This document shows, in pieces, positions 31,748 through 42,864 of a DNA stretch of 64,000 nt (position 1 is the first letter of the stretch; the number at the start of each line of letters is the position of its first letter). Both the position numbers and the translations under genes were made by a program. The stretch is from the NCBI GenBank assembly GCA_900074885.1, contig FJUW01000040.1, forward strand, positions 124,001 to 188,000, in the 5' to 3' direction. The notes beneath the pieces were generated by a model, which saw only the letters and a program-made list of their open reading frames with translations, ran no database searches and was not told the origin of the DNA. Origin of the DNA: Rhynchosporium graminicola (Eukaryota; Ascomycota; Leotiomycetes; Helotiales; Ploettnerulaceae).

Positions 31748-33544
31748 TCAAGAGCCATCAGTTCTATCGACGTTTCTCTCGGCCCACCTACTCTGCTTCT
31801 CGAAATCCGACCTCTCCTCGCCAGTCAATTGCTTAAGGTGCTCCTCTTGGAGATTAGCGAACAAATCAAGGGCTTCCTCGTACCTCTCATTCGAAACCCA
31901 TCCATCACGGGCAATAAAGCCTTCCATCCTATCCCAGAAATCGGCCTGCTCGTTGAACCCTTCAGCATCTCGCATATGATTCTGAAGATCTTCCTCGGTA
32001 AAGTGGATAGGGCACGCGGCATCATGTCTCATCTCATCCCAATATCTACGTTTGATCTACGTGAGCCAAGTTTGTGAATTGTGGGTAGCAAAGTAGGAAC
32101 ATACCTTTCTCATTGAATGAGACATTGCCTGAAGGGTAGAATCCCGCCTTCCCAAGAATCCCCGGCGAACACGATTGTCTGTTTTCTCACTGCTCTTTGT
32201 GGAACATCGATGATTTCGGTTCACCACGGGTTCGTTTCCTTGGTCTTGATCTCGTACAAGTATTGCACAATGGATCTCTCGACCTGATGCGAAACCCCGG
32301 CCTTTTCTTTCCCTTCCATGCTCTCGTAGTCTTCAGGAAGCATCAACATGACCTCGCCAGCGTAGGACACGATCTTCGGATAGCGGTATTGGACGAACAG
32401 AGGCCCGGCCCAGGTAGACTGCCAATCAATGATGGAAGCGACTTGGTCGTTTTTCACAAATAGGTTTGATGCATGCAAGTCCCAATGCCAAAGAGTTGAG
32501 CAACTCATTCTGCCGTCCTCCGGTAATATGTACGGGAAAATCTTAAGAAACTTTTTGTAAAGTGCCATGTGGGCATCGGGAGATTCTTGAGCTGCTAACT
32601 CTTGAATCATATTAGGTGGTGTCTCTCTGGCTGCGTACTGACTCAGCCAGGTGACTTGGTTGTTGGCTAAAGCTTTGAGATAGTCTTCAGCGGTTCTCCC
32701 TGAAAGCTGTTAGCGAAAAATGCCTATCGTGTAAACCAGCTGCTTCGTTTCTCACAAGGTCCGCGGTCCATTGGTATTGATGTTTGATCTCTTCTCCAAA
32801 ACACATTATCTACCACTGGACCTATTGCGAAGCGCTCCTCCACCTCTTTCTTTAGTTCTTCCGAAATATCGCCGGAAACGACTGCTTTTTCGCACCCTGG
32901 AAAGAAATCTTTGGCAAAGTATATATTGCCATATCTGATGGTGTCAGTATATATTTTTTTGGAGTTGTATCCTGGGATGCTAACCGGCAGAAGGACACCG
33001 AAAGCATCTTCTGCTCAATCGAAACAATCTCTTCGACAATTTGTCTTTGGAATGTATTCCCATATCTTTCCATAAATCTCCGAGCGTCGTTCCGCAGGCC
33101 TCTTCCATCAGAATGTATTCTGCTTCTACAGGATTATCTGATATTGCACTCCAGGCGTGGACCTTAGGAACAGGTATTTTGAGGATAGTCCTGGCCTAAA
33201 AAGCGCAAAGCAATATGTCAGCTTTCCGGGACTACTATCAAAACCCTAGGCTAGCTCACAAAGTCCATCGTTGCGACTTCAGACGCGGTGGTCTTGAAGG
33301 CTGGGCCAGCATTAGGACACGGTATACGTGCAATAGCAACTGAACCATTGTCCATTACCAGCTTGAATACTTTATTGTAACCCCCCTCGTCCAGCTTGGT
33401 TATTGAGTTACAAAACTTTGCCCTGATGCTCTAAGCGCCAATACGCTTTAGCTCCTCAACATTGAACTTTCCTGTATCTTTCTTGAAGCTGCTTCTCCTC
33501 ATTCCATAACCATCTCCCACTGATGTAGCGAAAGAATTGTTCAT
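31748..33544 (-). pseudogene. AIM9-like / phosphotransferase (APH family) pseudogene
   Basis: Read from ATG 33544, the segments follow fungal AIM9-like kinases in order: FNVEELKRIGA, KLDEGGYNKVFKLVMDN, ARIPCPNAGP, EVATMDF, EYILMEEACGTTLGDLW, RQIVEEIVSIEQKM, YGNIYFAKDF, TLWHWDLHASNLFV with the Brenner-type HxDxxxxN catalytic motif, IIDWQSTWAGP, and the C-terminal EEDLQNHMRDAEGFNEQADF. It is disabled by TAG at 33433-33431 (codon 38), a frameshift near 33040-33075 between GDLWKDM and QRQIVEEI, TGA at 32223-32221 and TGA at 32112-32110. Introns (for example GTGAGC..TTTTTAG after ATMDF) remain recognisable. The catalytic aspartate region itself is intact. The gene is therefore dead but not ancient. 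Confidence 0.8.
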
Positions 33545-33944
33545 TTTGTAGCGTCTTTGACTCTGCAGACGCGGACACTGAAATCGACCTTGATATCGTC
33601 TGAGATAGTTTGCTCTTGAAAAAGCGGGGCATCATTGAAGTTCGTAGGAGCTTGATGTTTGGGGTAAGACACTCGATACACAGCGCGGAATCGAGACGAT
33701 GTTTGGGCGTTAATGTTAATGGTCACGGGATGATTCGATTCGTGGATAAGATGAATCCAAGTAGACAAGAAGGATAAAAGCTTTCAGCTAATAGTTAAAT
33801 GAGGCAAATCTTCCCCTGCATTTTTCTCCGGGACACCCACCCGCTTTCACCAGCTGTGATCAATCGAGCACGACAGAAGGCGACCCTTATCTCAGTTCCT
33901 CAGGCCACTCTTCTTCGCTCTTTGGGTGCAAGGCCTAATTCTAG

Positions 33945-33967
33945 TGGTCAACTTACTTCAACTTACT
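33945..33967. repeat. 23-bp direct repeat, copy 1
   Basis: Identical to 34067-34089 (starts TGGTCAACTTACTTC). Internally it repeats CAACTTACT twice. Confidence 0.65.
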
Positions 33968-34066
33968 CATTAGCGTCAGACTAAGGCCCGATAGGGCAAA
34001 GCGTCCACGGTGGTCCGTGCAGAATGAAGATTCGAGCTGCGGGATTTCAGATCTCTGGCCTCTCAT

Positions 34067-34089
34067 TGGTCAACTTACTTCAACTTACT
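34067..34089. repeat. 23-bp direct repeat, copy 2
   Basis: Identical to 33945-33967, offset 122 bp. It could be a duplicated regulatory site or the scar of a small insertion. Confidence 0.65.
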
Positions 34090-34504
34090 TGACGTGGCGC
34101 TAATTAGCGATGAGTGGGGCAGAGCTGTAAATCCACGCTTAGGAGGGTCTGAGTTTCCTGAGATAAGGCGACCCGAGTATTTTGTCCAGTTGTCTTCTCG
34201 TGACTTTGAAATAATAAGTGGGTTCAAGCTCCACCAGAAGCGAAGTTGGCCCACCTCGATAAATTACACGGGAAGCACCGCCACAGACACTACCGAGACT
34301 ACCCCATAGAGACTAGCGTACCTCATGTTGACAGCGAACTGTGGAAGGAACCGCTCCTGCGGCCTGCGGATACCTTAAAAGCTGCTTGGCGATCCGGGTA
34401 CTTCGGATCTATCAACGTCGTATCATCGTATTTTTCTCGTCAGATCATCATTGATACATGGGAGTGGAGGTGTTGACTTTCGTCTTTTCAACCAATCATA
34501 CGAA

Positions 34505-36431
34505 ATGCCTCCGCGTCGGTCGCATCGGAAATCTCATAATGGATGTTTGCAGTGTAAGAGGAGGCATGTGAAGGTATGGCAATGATTCCATTCCGTTAAG
34601 ATGTCTGTCACTAGATCTTGAATTTGTCTTTGCGCGGACACCTTGCTACACGGCACGTGTTGTATAACTATCGTTGTTCTCGTTTTATATATCGCTTTAA
34701 CTACTGCTATTTGAAAAACTGTCAATCTAACTTCATCTAGTGCGACGAACAACGACCAACATGTTCACAATGGTGCGTGTTGAAAAAACTCATTTCTTCC
34801 ATTCTCACTATTTTTTATATCTCAAAGATTTTCTTGAGACACAGCCTATGCTCTTCGCAGGATATCTTGATCCTATTTCCGTTCATTATCGCTAATCCCC
34901 ATTGTGCGCAGCACAAAGCGCGAAATAGCATGCCACTTCGTAGCTCTGTCAAGCAGCGACATCGACCCTCAAAGACCCTCAAGCTTTCTCCCCAATCACC
35001 AGCAGGATTGTGCCCATGGGCCAGATCGTCTCTCAGTAGGGCCATCACGAATTCTAGAGCTTAAGCTCGTCCAACACTTCATCACAGAAACATACAAGAG
35101 CCTCTACCCGAATGGCCCCAGCGATGTCCAATGCTGGCAGAACCAGGTCCCAGACATGGCCTTCTACGGGGAATCAGAGAACCCCTTCTTACTAGATAGT
35201 CTCCTCGCCGTTTCCGCATTACACCTCGCACATCTAGAGAGCGTGTCGGCTAATATCACTGGTGCCAAGAAATCCTGGCTCCAGACTGCACTTCGTTATC
35301 AAGATTTAGCACTTGCCGGGCTGAATAAAGCTTTGAGCAGTATCAGTTCCGAGAACTGCGAAGCTGTGGCTGTGAGTGCGATTTTTGTGCTTTTGTTGAG
35401 CATTGCTATTCCGGGGGTTTGTAATGATGATGATGATGGTGGTGGTGGTGTTGGTGGTGTTGGTGAACAGGGGATGGCGCGGAGTCCATTAACGGATCTG
35501 ATGGGTCTGAGAAAATTATTGCAGGGTATGGAGTTGGTATATGCGCAGAGCGAGGTTGTGCTTATGAATGGTGTGTTGAAGGATTTCTTTCTGCCGATGT
35601 TTGATCCGAATGCGGTGGCACCTAGGGCTGTGATGAAGGGGGTTGAAGAGTATGTTTTCCTTCCCATGCCTCTGACCGATTCCCTCATTTTTATTTTTTT
35701 CTTTTGTCAGAAAGAAAATGTAGCTTACCATGATGTAGAACCGCGTTTGCAGAAGGTCAGAAACTATGCCCGTAAGTCTAATATGAGATTTGTCTATGGG
35801 AACTTCCCCAGAGCTGGCGCATTCGTCCCTTTACCGCTTAGCTACATAATTGACATCAACAATAGACAGATTCTTAAGTCCCTCGCCCGACTCAGAACCG
35901 CTATCAGTCTCCGCACCGATGACACACACCTCTCCTCCCTCCAAGCAGCCTGCTCCATGCTTTCAGACATCATCTCACCGCTTACAACACTCTCCCATGG
36001 TCCAGCAATGTACGTGATCTGACACCACCAATTCTCAGTCACTTCCAAGCCCCTCCCAGATATTTCCTAAGTCCATCCCTTCGGTGATAGCCTATGTACA
36101 TGGTTGTCTTTCTTACCCCTAGAGACCCGAGGTTTAACTTTCACATTCTCCATTGCTGACCTGCATCAGTACCTGGCCGCAAAGAATCGACGCCTCGATC
36201 TTCTCACTGCTAGAAAAAAACGATCCGCTATCCTGTCTTCTGTTCCTGCATTATGGCGTTGTGTTGCATATTTTTTCGTATTGGTGGTTTACGAGGAATG
36301 CGGGGAGGAGGTTGGTTAGAGCGTTGTTGCCGTACTGGAAGGGTGTCAGTGGACATGGTAACGGCGATGGGGATAGAGAGTGGAGGGAGTGTGTGGAATG
36401 GGCGAAGATGGTTGTTGGTGTTGTAGGCTAA
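34505..36431 (+). CDS. Zn(II)2Cys6 transcription factor, UPC2 (sterol uptake control)-like
   Basis: Exons 34505-34573, 34741-34772, 34912-35649, 35753-35771, 35870-36009 and 36170-36431 give 419 residues. The binuclear zinc cluster is assembled from three exons: C-LQ-C-KRRHVK-C, then DEQRPT-C-SQ-C, then TKREIA-C, preceded by a basic N-terminus RRSHRKSHNG. The middle (LLDSLLAVSALHLAHLE) and the end (LLFLHYGVVLHIFSYWWFTR) match the fungal regulatory domain seen in UPC2-like proteins. The 19-nt exon and its flanking introns are the only combination I found that keeps frame, so that part is less certain. An in-frame run of Asp then Gly/Val (GAT and GGT repeats near 35425-35460) may vary in length. 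Targets are unknown. Confidence 0.8.
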
Positions 36432-36789
36432 GTGAAGCGTTAAGTGGAGACAGTGAGATTTGTAGTAGAATATTAGGGCGCGATGGAAATTATTTGGATC
36501 CTGAACTACACAGAAATTATTACAGATGGAAATAATTGATACCCGATTACAAGTTCCGAACAGACACCAGTTCGCTTCTAAACTATGTACTAGTACTTAA
36601 GCCTTAGAGCGGATGTATGGCTCTCGAAACGGAAAGGAGCTATCAACCATGAGATTTATTGCTTGTTTTCGTTGGAATGAGATGATTTCTGTAAAGTTTT
36701 GAACACGAAATCTGCTTTGCATTTCAACTAGATCCGGCTTTTCTTCTTCTTGATATAACGACAACATTTATTATTATCTCTGCTTCTGC
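36432..36789. other. Convergent 3' intergenic region
   Basis: AT-rich UTR-like sequence between the transcription-factor gene and the membrane-protein gene. No feature was recognised. Confidence 0.45.
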
Positions 36790-37726
36790 TTATCCCATTC
36801 CTACATGCCGCGACGAGTCCACCAGCTGCTCATCATGCGTCTCCTCCGTTTTTACATAATGAACTGACTTATGTTTCTCCGGATACTCGAATCCAATCGC
36901 AACCTGACTTGGAGAAGTCGTCATCGCCGCTCTTTTCTTCCTCCAGAACAACAGACCAAACAACAGGACGGCAAACAACAACACAAGCCCTGACGCCGAT
37001 CCAACTCCAATGCCAATTTTCGCGCCTCTTCCTAGTCCGGAAGAATGATCGGTGGAATCTGAGGATGCGGTATTGCTAGGTGCTGAACTTGTTGCGGTGG
37101 CACTCGCACCTGTGGCTGCTGGCTTGGCAAAAAGGATGCCGTTGATTTGAACTCCCCAGATGGGACTCGGTTGTGATAGAGAAGTGCTGATTGTTGTCCA
37201 CGTGCCCGAGGGAACAGTCTGGACGTATGTGACTGGTCCTGCTGGAAGAGGAGAAGAACATTGCTGTGCGTTTGGCGCTGTAGCCCAGTCCACGAAATTG
37301 TAGCCGCTGTAAAAATCAGCAGGGTGCACTTGTCAGGAGTAATTTCGAGGGAACTTGTATTTCTTACGACGGACAACATCCGACTCTCGTACTGCTCTGA
37401 TCTAAAACACTCATGGCAACTGTCTTGTAAGACTCAGGACACACCATTTTATATCCGCCCAACTCGGTTCTAGTTGTCAGATTCGAAGCTGTATCTTGTC
37501 CCCACCACAGGGTAGCTTCAGGAGGCATACAAGCAGGACCAGAATTATGAGCTGCATATTCAGGATCAAATGCGAACAACTTTTCACCACCACCACCGCC
37601 ACCGCCATTGACAACCGGATTGACGAAGAAGGCAGAGCAGCCTGCTTGAGCAGGATAGGCAGTACTGAGCGGAAGGTACGTAGTCGTGATACCCGAGCCC
37701 GTGATCAGCATAGGAGAGAGTGACAT
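36790..37726 (-). CDS. Single-pass membrane protein with Ser/Thr-rich stem (291 aa)
   Basis: Exons 37726..37368 and 37306..36790 are joined across a 61-nt intron (GTAAGA..TTACAG). The N-terminal ~190 residues contain several Cys and Trp (AGCSAFF, GPACMPPEATLWWG, KMVCPESYKTV, VGCCPSGYNFV). A Ser/Thr-rich stem (ATATSSAPSNTASSDS) follows, then one membrane helix (IGIGVGSASGLVLLFAVLLF) and a basic stop-transfer RKKRAA with a ~45-residue cytoplasmic tail. This layout is very common in filamentous fungi, where such proteins are thought to act as surface sensors or wall-anchored proteins. No classical signal peptide is visible at the chosen start, so a further upstream exon is possible. It faces NUC1 head-to-head. 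Confidence 0.75.
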
Positions 37727-38249
37727 TTTTTTACTTTTCTCACGAGGTCAAACTCGACCACCCGAGAGATTGTTGAACATGAGATGAGAAAGGGGAAAGC
37801 GAAGACGAGATGATGTTGAAATAGAGGCCTTGTCCGACCTGACTTAACCTAAAATTCCGATTATAGATATCCGAGGCTTTATTACTTATAAAGCCACAGC
37901 CTGATCCTTCTCGAGGCTGTAATGCAACCTTATGTGCAGATGTGAGTTCAGCCGCGTCTTCAGAGCCAATCCACTCTCTGTACTGTCTGTGCAAGCAAGC
38001 CCTATGAAGGAACTACTCGGGAGCCAAGCCACTAAAATCCCACGCGGGAGGTTTTAGCGTCTTCGTCCCGGAACAGGGGTCAGGTCTGGAAAAAGTCATT
38101 GGCGCCAATGGCCCGTGACGCGATGTCCAGCAACACCAAACCACGCGTATATTTCTATACTTCCTATGTCTCTACCCTGATCACCCGCGCCCACACAGTC
38201 ATCGAGGTTCGAAAGCAATAAATACCGTATTACCATACTAATCGCCAAG
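37727..38249. other. Divergent intergenic region before NUC1
   Basis: A 523-bp promoter region shared by the membrane-protein gene and NUC1. Short minus-strand frames are not supported. Confidence 0.45.
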
Positions 38250-39314
38250 ATGTCAAAGACTACTATAGCTATCATAGCGGCTGTAAGCTGCGCAACTGGT
38301 GCCGGATTCACAGCAGCTATGTATTCAACGCGCTCGGAAAAGAAGCTTCAAGCAGTCCAATCCTCAACGTCTCTATCCACAACTTCTACGACAGCGTCTC
38401 TTCCAGCTCCCGTGCCGGGCACTCTACCATTCGCCTCAAAATCCATCATCCCGCCCGTCGATCCAGCAGGACTCTTCCAATACGGATTTCCAGGTCCTGT
38501 AGCAGACCTGGCAACCCGCAACGCCCTAGTATCGTCCTTCGATCGGCGTCTACGAAACCCCTCTTGGGTAGCAGAACACATCACACCCGCCTCTCTCGCC
38601 GCCTCGCACGGCGATCGCAAGCACAGCGTTTTCCTCGAAGATCCTTCCGTACCAGAGAAGTTCAGGGGAAAGCTGAAAGATTATTTCCGTAGCGGCTACG
38701 ATCGCGGGCACCAAGTGCCAGCCGCAGATGCAAAATGGAGCCAGGACGCCATGAACGACACCTTCTACCTAACGAACATGTGTCCACAAGTCGGGGAGGG
38801 TTTCAATCGTGATTACTGGGCGCATTTCGAGGATTTCTGCCGTAGGTTGACACAGCGGTACCCTTCCGTCCGAATCGTCACCGGGCCTTTATACCTCCCC
38901 AAACGTGATGCCGCAGATGGTAAATGGCGCGTCTCCTATGAAGTCATCGGTAACCCACCTAACATCGCCGTGCCCACGCATTTCTATAAAGTAATCTTCG
39001 CCGAAGACGGCACCACATCCGGTCCTGTTGCCGTAGGAGCTTTCGTGCTACCTAATGCGCCAATCCCGAATTCGAAGCCGATCACGGATTTTGAAGTCCC
39101 GGTAGAGGCGGTGGAGAGGGCGAGCGGATTGGAGTTCGCCACGAATTTGCCGGTGCAGAGACGGAAGAGGCTTTGTGCGGATACGGTGTGCAGTCTGGTT
39201 ATTAAAGAGTATGCAGCGAGGCAGAAGGCTTTTGGGAAGGGTGAGGGAGGAGCGCCCGTCGAGAGGAGGACGAGTCCGCGGAATTTAACACCGCCTGCAG
39301 TATCGAACGTGTGA
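38250..39314 (+). CDS. NUC1: Mitochondrial nuclease NUC1 (endonuclease G type)
   Basis: A single exon encodes 354 residues. The DNA/RNA non-specific beta-beta-alpha-metal nuclease acts on DNA and RNA and is released from mitochondria in programmed death. The catalytic motif is DRGHQVPAAD, with the general-base histidine at residue 154, followed by DTFYLTNMCPQVGEGFNRDYW containing the metal-binding asparagine, and VRIVTGPLYLPKRD. The N-terminus has one hydrophobic segment (TIAIIAAVSCATGAGFTAAM) consistent with inner-membrane anchoring, then a Ser/Thr/Pro linker. The C-terminal ~50 residues are basic and probably disordered. The length is close to yeast Nuc1 (329) with a small C-terminal extension. 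Confidence 0.95.
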   Translation: MSKTTIAIIAAVSCATGAGFTAAMYSTRSEKKLQAVQSSTSLSTTSTTASLPAPVPGTLPFASKSIIPPVDPAGLFQYGFPGPVADLATRNALVSSFDRRLRNPSWVAEHITPASLAASHGDRKHSVFLEDPSVPEKFRGKLKDYFRSGYDRGHQVPAADAKWSQDAMNDTFYLTNMCPQVGEGFNRDYWAHFEDFCRRLTQRYPSVRIVTGPLYLPKRDAADGKWRVSYEVIGNPPNIAVPTHFYKVIFAEDGTTSGPVAVGAFVLPNAPIPNSKPITDFEVPVEAVERASGLEFATNLPVQRRKRLCADTVCSLVIKEYAARQKAFGKGEGGAPVERRTSPRNLTPPAVSNV

Positions 39315-39811
39315 TATCATTTTCGGTACTCGAGTAGATATAGAGCTCGCGATATTAGAAGGCTTTGCATCTGGATTGTGGTCTATTTGAAGATTTGGTA
39401 GAAGGACTCTGCATCGCATGGTATATGGGCAAGGCGTTATTGACATTCCTAAACGGACCTGTATTAACTGGTCGTGGGTCAGTTCATCGTAAATAGCATA
39501 CTCAATACCCAATACAGTAATTATTACGCAACGCATGTCATATATTGGAGTCGTGAAACACGTTGACTTGGACTTCGGGCGTTTTCTCTACAGTTGGTGC
39601 TCTGCTTTTCATAAGGCTTTTTACTTGGACCCATCGACCCAACAAATGTCGAAAGTATCGCAAATGCTAAGTTGTGACATATCTCTTCTGACCGACAAAT
39701 CTGTTTGATAATATTTGTCTTGCAAACGCCAAACGTCCTTTTCTGTTATACAATCCGCCATCTTTTCGGCAAAATACCGCAAAGACAACCATGAAGCGCT
39801 CAAGCGTGCAT
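39315..39811. other. Convergent 3' intergenic region
   Basis: This lies between the NUC1 and PFS2 stop codons. Short frames at 39285-39803 are not supported. Confidence 0.5.
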
Positions 39812-42082
39812 CTACCTAGCACGCTGGAACTTCCCCCTCCTTTGTTCCATCTGTAAACTCTCCTCCTGACTCGGCAAAGGGCCTCTCCTCCTCACACTAG
39901 CCTGCTCGCTACTCTGTCTATCCTCACCACCCATCCCGGGAATCGGGAACGGAGGCTGTTGCTGCTGTTGCTGGTTCCCAGCCACTGGCGGCGGTGGGAA
40001 TCCAGGAAATCCAAAACCAGGTGGTGGTGGATGCATGCCAGGCATCATCATACCGGGAGGGGGCGGTGGCATCTGTCCTGGCAGGGGAGGCGGCAAACCA
40101 GCTTTCTGCATCATTTCAGCTAGAGCTGCGAAATCAGGTGGCTTATTGAGATCCATTCCTGGTAAAGGAGGTGGGACACCACCGTATGGAATCTGAGGCG
40201 GTGGTTGTTGGTATTGTGAGATTGAAGGCGGTGGAGCATTGCCCATGCCTGGGATAACGGGTTGAGCACTTCCGGGTAAGGGAAGGCCAGGAATACCAGG
40301 AAAGCTGGGGAATTTGGAGGGCATCTTTTGGTCGATGAGACCTTCGGTTTCGTCTTCCATTTCCTGCTCTTCTTCTTCTTGCCGTTGACGACGACCGCCT
40401 CGGCGGTCCCAAGTCCCTTGGGCTTCGGCGGCTGCTTCGCCGATGTGGTGTCTGTCATTTGGGATGTCGGTGTCGCCTGGTCGGGCACGGGTCCAGAACT
40501 TGGTGGTGCGGTCATTGGATCCCGATGCGAGGATGTGCCCGAGTGGATGCCAGTCCATGGACCAGATAGGGAACTCGTGGGCGTGCTTGACTTTGTGGGC
40601 TGGGTTGATAGTTTGAGCTACAGCGGTGGAAGGAGATGTGCTGTCCCAGGGTGCTAGTGTGGGTACTGCTCCTGAAGGGTTATTGGGCTCGTCGAGTAAG
40701 TAGTGATGTATGGCTCCGTCTCCTCCACCTGTGCTGATCATGTTGGAGTGGAATGGATGCCAAGCGAGCGTGGAGATTTCCTTCTCGTGTCCTTTCAAGA
40801 GGACGATATCTCGCATCATTCGGAGGTCGAATACACGTGCTATCTGGTCTCGTGCTGAGGTCGCTAGACAATCGCCTCTGACTCGTTCAAAAAGTGTCTT
40901 GGTAAGAGTATTCTTGTGGCCATGCAGTGTGGTTAACACTCGACTCGTTCGGGGGTCCCATAACTTGACCAAATGATCCTTCGATCCAGAGACTATCAAA
41001 CCTTTAGTAGGATGCCAGTCGACGGCCTTGACATCCCAGCCGTGGCCTTCGAGGATAGATTCTTCTGTTCCCAAAGCGAAGTCAAATATCTTCAACTTCG
41101 AATCGTCCGCAGCAGTGATGAACTTCGAGTCGTTCGGACTAAATGCAATATCTCTGATGGCATCATTGTGTCCCTGAATGACCTTGACATTGTTGAAATT
41201 AGGCTGCCAGTACTTGATCATGCCGTCATGATCAGCTGATAGTAGCCAGTCATTATTATGAGAATAAGACAGCGCTCGGATAGCGACATCATGTGCTTGC
41301 ATAATGGTCTCGAAGTTAAACCCAGTTCCATTCCATAGCGTAAACTCGCCACTGCTGGACCCTGTGAGTAATCTTCGACCGTCTGGTGTCCATCGGACGA
41401 CGTTGACCGGGTGCTTGTTCTTGTTAAGAGAAGTATGTAGATGGCGAGCAGGAATCGTATCAGCGGGTTCATTTATTCTGGCTAAAGGTGGAACCATCTA
41501 TTGTGATACAATTAGCAATGAAAAGTACAGTTTTGCAATGACCTACATCTACAATGTAACTTGGACTCGGTCTTTCTGCCTCTCCTTGATACCCGCCTTT
41601 GAATCTTGGTTGCCTGTTTCGCATCCAGTGGACCATGGTTGATCCATAGTCTGTTGCCGGCCCTATAGACAAAAAGGTCAGTCAATTCCATGTTTTTATA
41701 ATATAGCCAGCTTCATGTATTGCATATAGGGCAAGCATCGAGAACCCAGCTGCTCATATCCTCACGTGACAGATGCTCCTTACACTGCAAGGGCGGTTCC
41801 TCGAAGACAGTTGCACTAGAGCAAAAAATAAAGACAGGAGCTTAATTCAGATGGCTTCATGCATAATAGTACACGCGCTCCTCCTCTGATCTCATCTGGA
41901 CCCAAGATTCCGGTGCAATCTTTTGCACCTTGCAAATCCAACACGAGGTCGTGCATCAATAGTTTTTACTCACGTCTGCCTCGTCCCCGAATGAAGACTC
42001 CCTCAAATCCTCCTCCTCCTCCACCACCACCCCCTCCCCCCTGACCCCCATAGTCGCGTTCACCGCGTTGTTCATATGCCAT
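39812..42082 (-). CDS. PFS2: Polyadenylation factor subunit 2 (WD40 subunit of CPF)
   Basis: Exons 42082..41974, 41662..41547 and 41497..39812 join to 636 residues. The Pfs2/WDR33 scaffold of the cleavage and polyadenylation factor holds the poly(A)-signal recognition module in the nucleus. The start is [13 protein letters not shown] with a polyglycine run; exon 2 gives [20 protein letters not shown] and [13 protein letters not shown], signatures of the family. Seven WD40 blades follow (for example [34 protein letters not shown]). The C-terminal ~200 residues are Pro/Gly/Met-rich with a Gln run ([15 protein letters not shown]), as in other filamentous fungi and WDR33. Intron 1 is long for this window (311 nt). 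The long single exon 3 alone would give a truncated protein. Confidence 0.95.
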
Positions 42083-42864
42083 AGTCGCTACCGGGTCATT
42101 CTCGATGTTTGTGTGCTGTCAGATGAGGCTCTGTTGCTGGATGATGACCTAATGTGGGTTTTAAAGCGATGGTCAGCTTCCACAAGATGTCACATGAGAT
42201 GAGTTGTCGCAAATCGTCCACAAGTGAATGTCATCCGGTTAGAGCTCACGTTTAAGATGTCTAGGATGCGAGAATTGGGGACCCGAGCAGAGCCTCAATT
42301 ACATTCGTCTTGGAAGGCAAGGGAGCCTCGGATCGTACTTCGGATTAACATATCGCCTAGCTTCACCAAGCTTCGCTCGGCCTTGGGTTCTCTCTCATCC
42401 TCAACCACTGTCGCAGCCAGTTCAACCATCTAGAGGCAAACCGAGCCGCCCATCCAATCGAATTGTGATGGCCAACCAACTCCTCTTTGCGCTTCTTGTA
42501 CGATGATCTGAGTATCTCCTTTTCTTCTCATTTCTTTTTTTGATTTCTTTTTATATTATTATATTATTTATCTTTTCCTCTGCGCTGCCCTTTCCCCACA
42601 TTTCTCCGGCACAATTCATCAGCTTTACGTACCGGTCGCGTCGCATACAGCTCCAGTAGCTTGACAGCCCTGTCCCGCCAAAGTGGTCCGCTTTCTGGCT
42701 GTCGCATTGAGTCCTGGTCCTGTTCCTGCCCGTGTTCTTCTCATCAACTTCATCCCCTCGCCTTGAGGGGTTTTTTCATGTAGTAAGTACATCCTCGAGG
42801 GGTCCTACTACTCTCTACTTTCAGGCTTACTTTCACGGTTACACTGTAGGTCGATTTCGAAGCA
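42083..42864. other. Divergent intergenic region
   Basis: This holds the promoters of PFS2 and the acyltransferase gene. It includes pyrimidine-rich tracts (42520-42600) typical of fungal promoters. No gene was seen. Confidence 0.45.

Larger units (their letters stand above)
33545..34504. other. Intergenic with a duplicated 23-bp sequence
   Basis: Two identical 23-bp direct repeats lie at 33945-33967 and 34067-34089. A 12-bp palindrome CGCTAATTAGCG follows at 34098-34109. A minus-strand 75-codon frame (33541-33768) has no recognisable motif. This probably contains the promoter of the Zn2Cys6 gene. Confidence 0.45.

Noticed and set aside
33541..33768. 75-codon minus-strand frame just upstream of the AIM9-like pseudogene
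   Set aside because: It is in a different frame from the pseudogene, with no motif and no splice site linking them.
40120..40515. 131-codon frame within PFS2
   Set aside because: It is a shadow of the Pro-rich C-terminal region of PFS2 in another frame.
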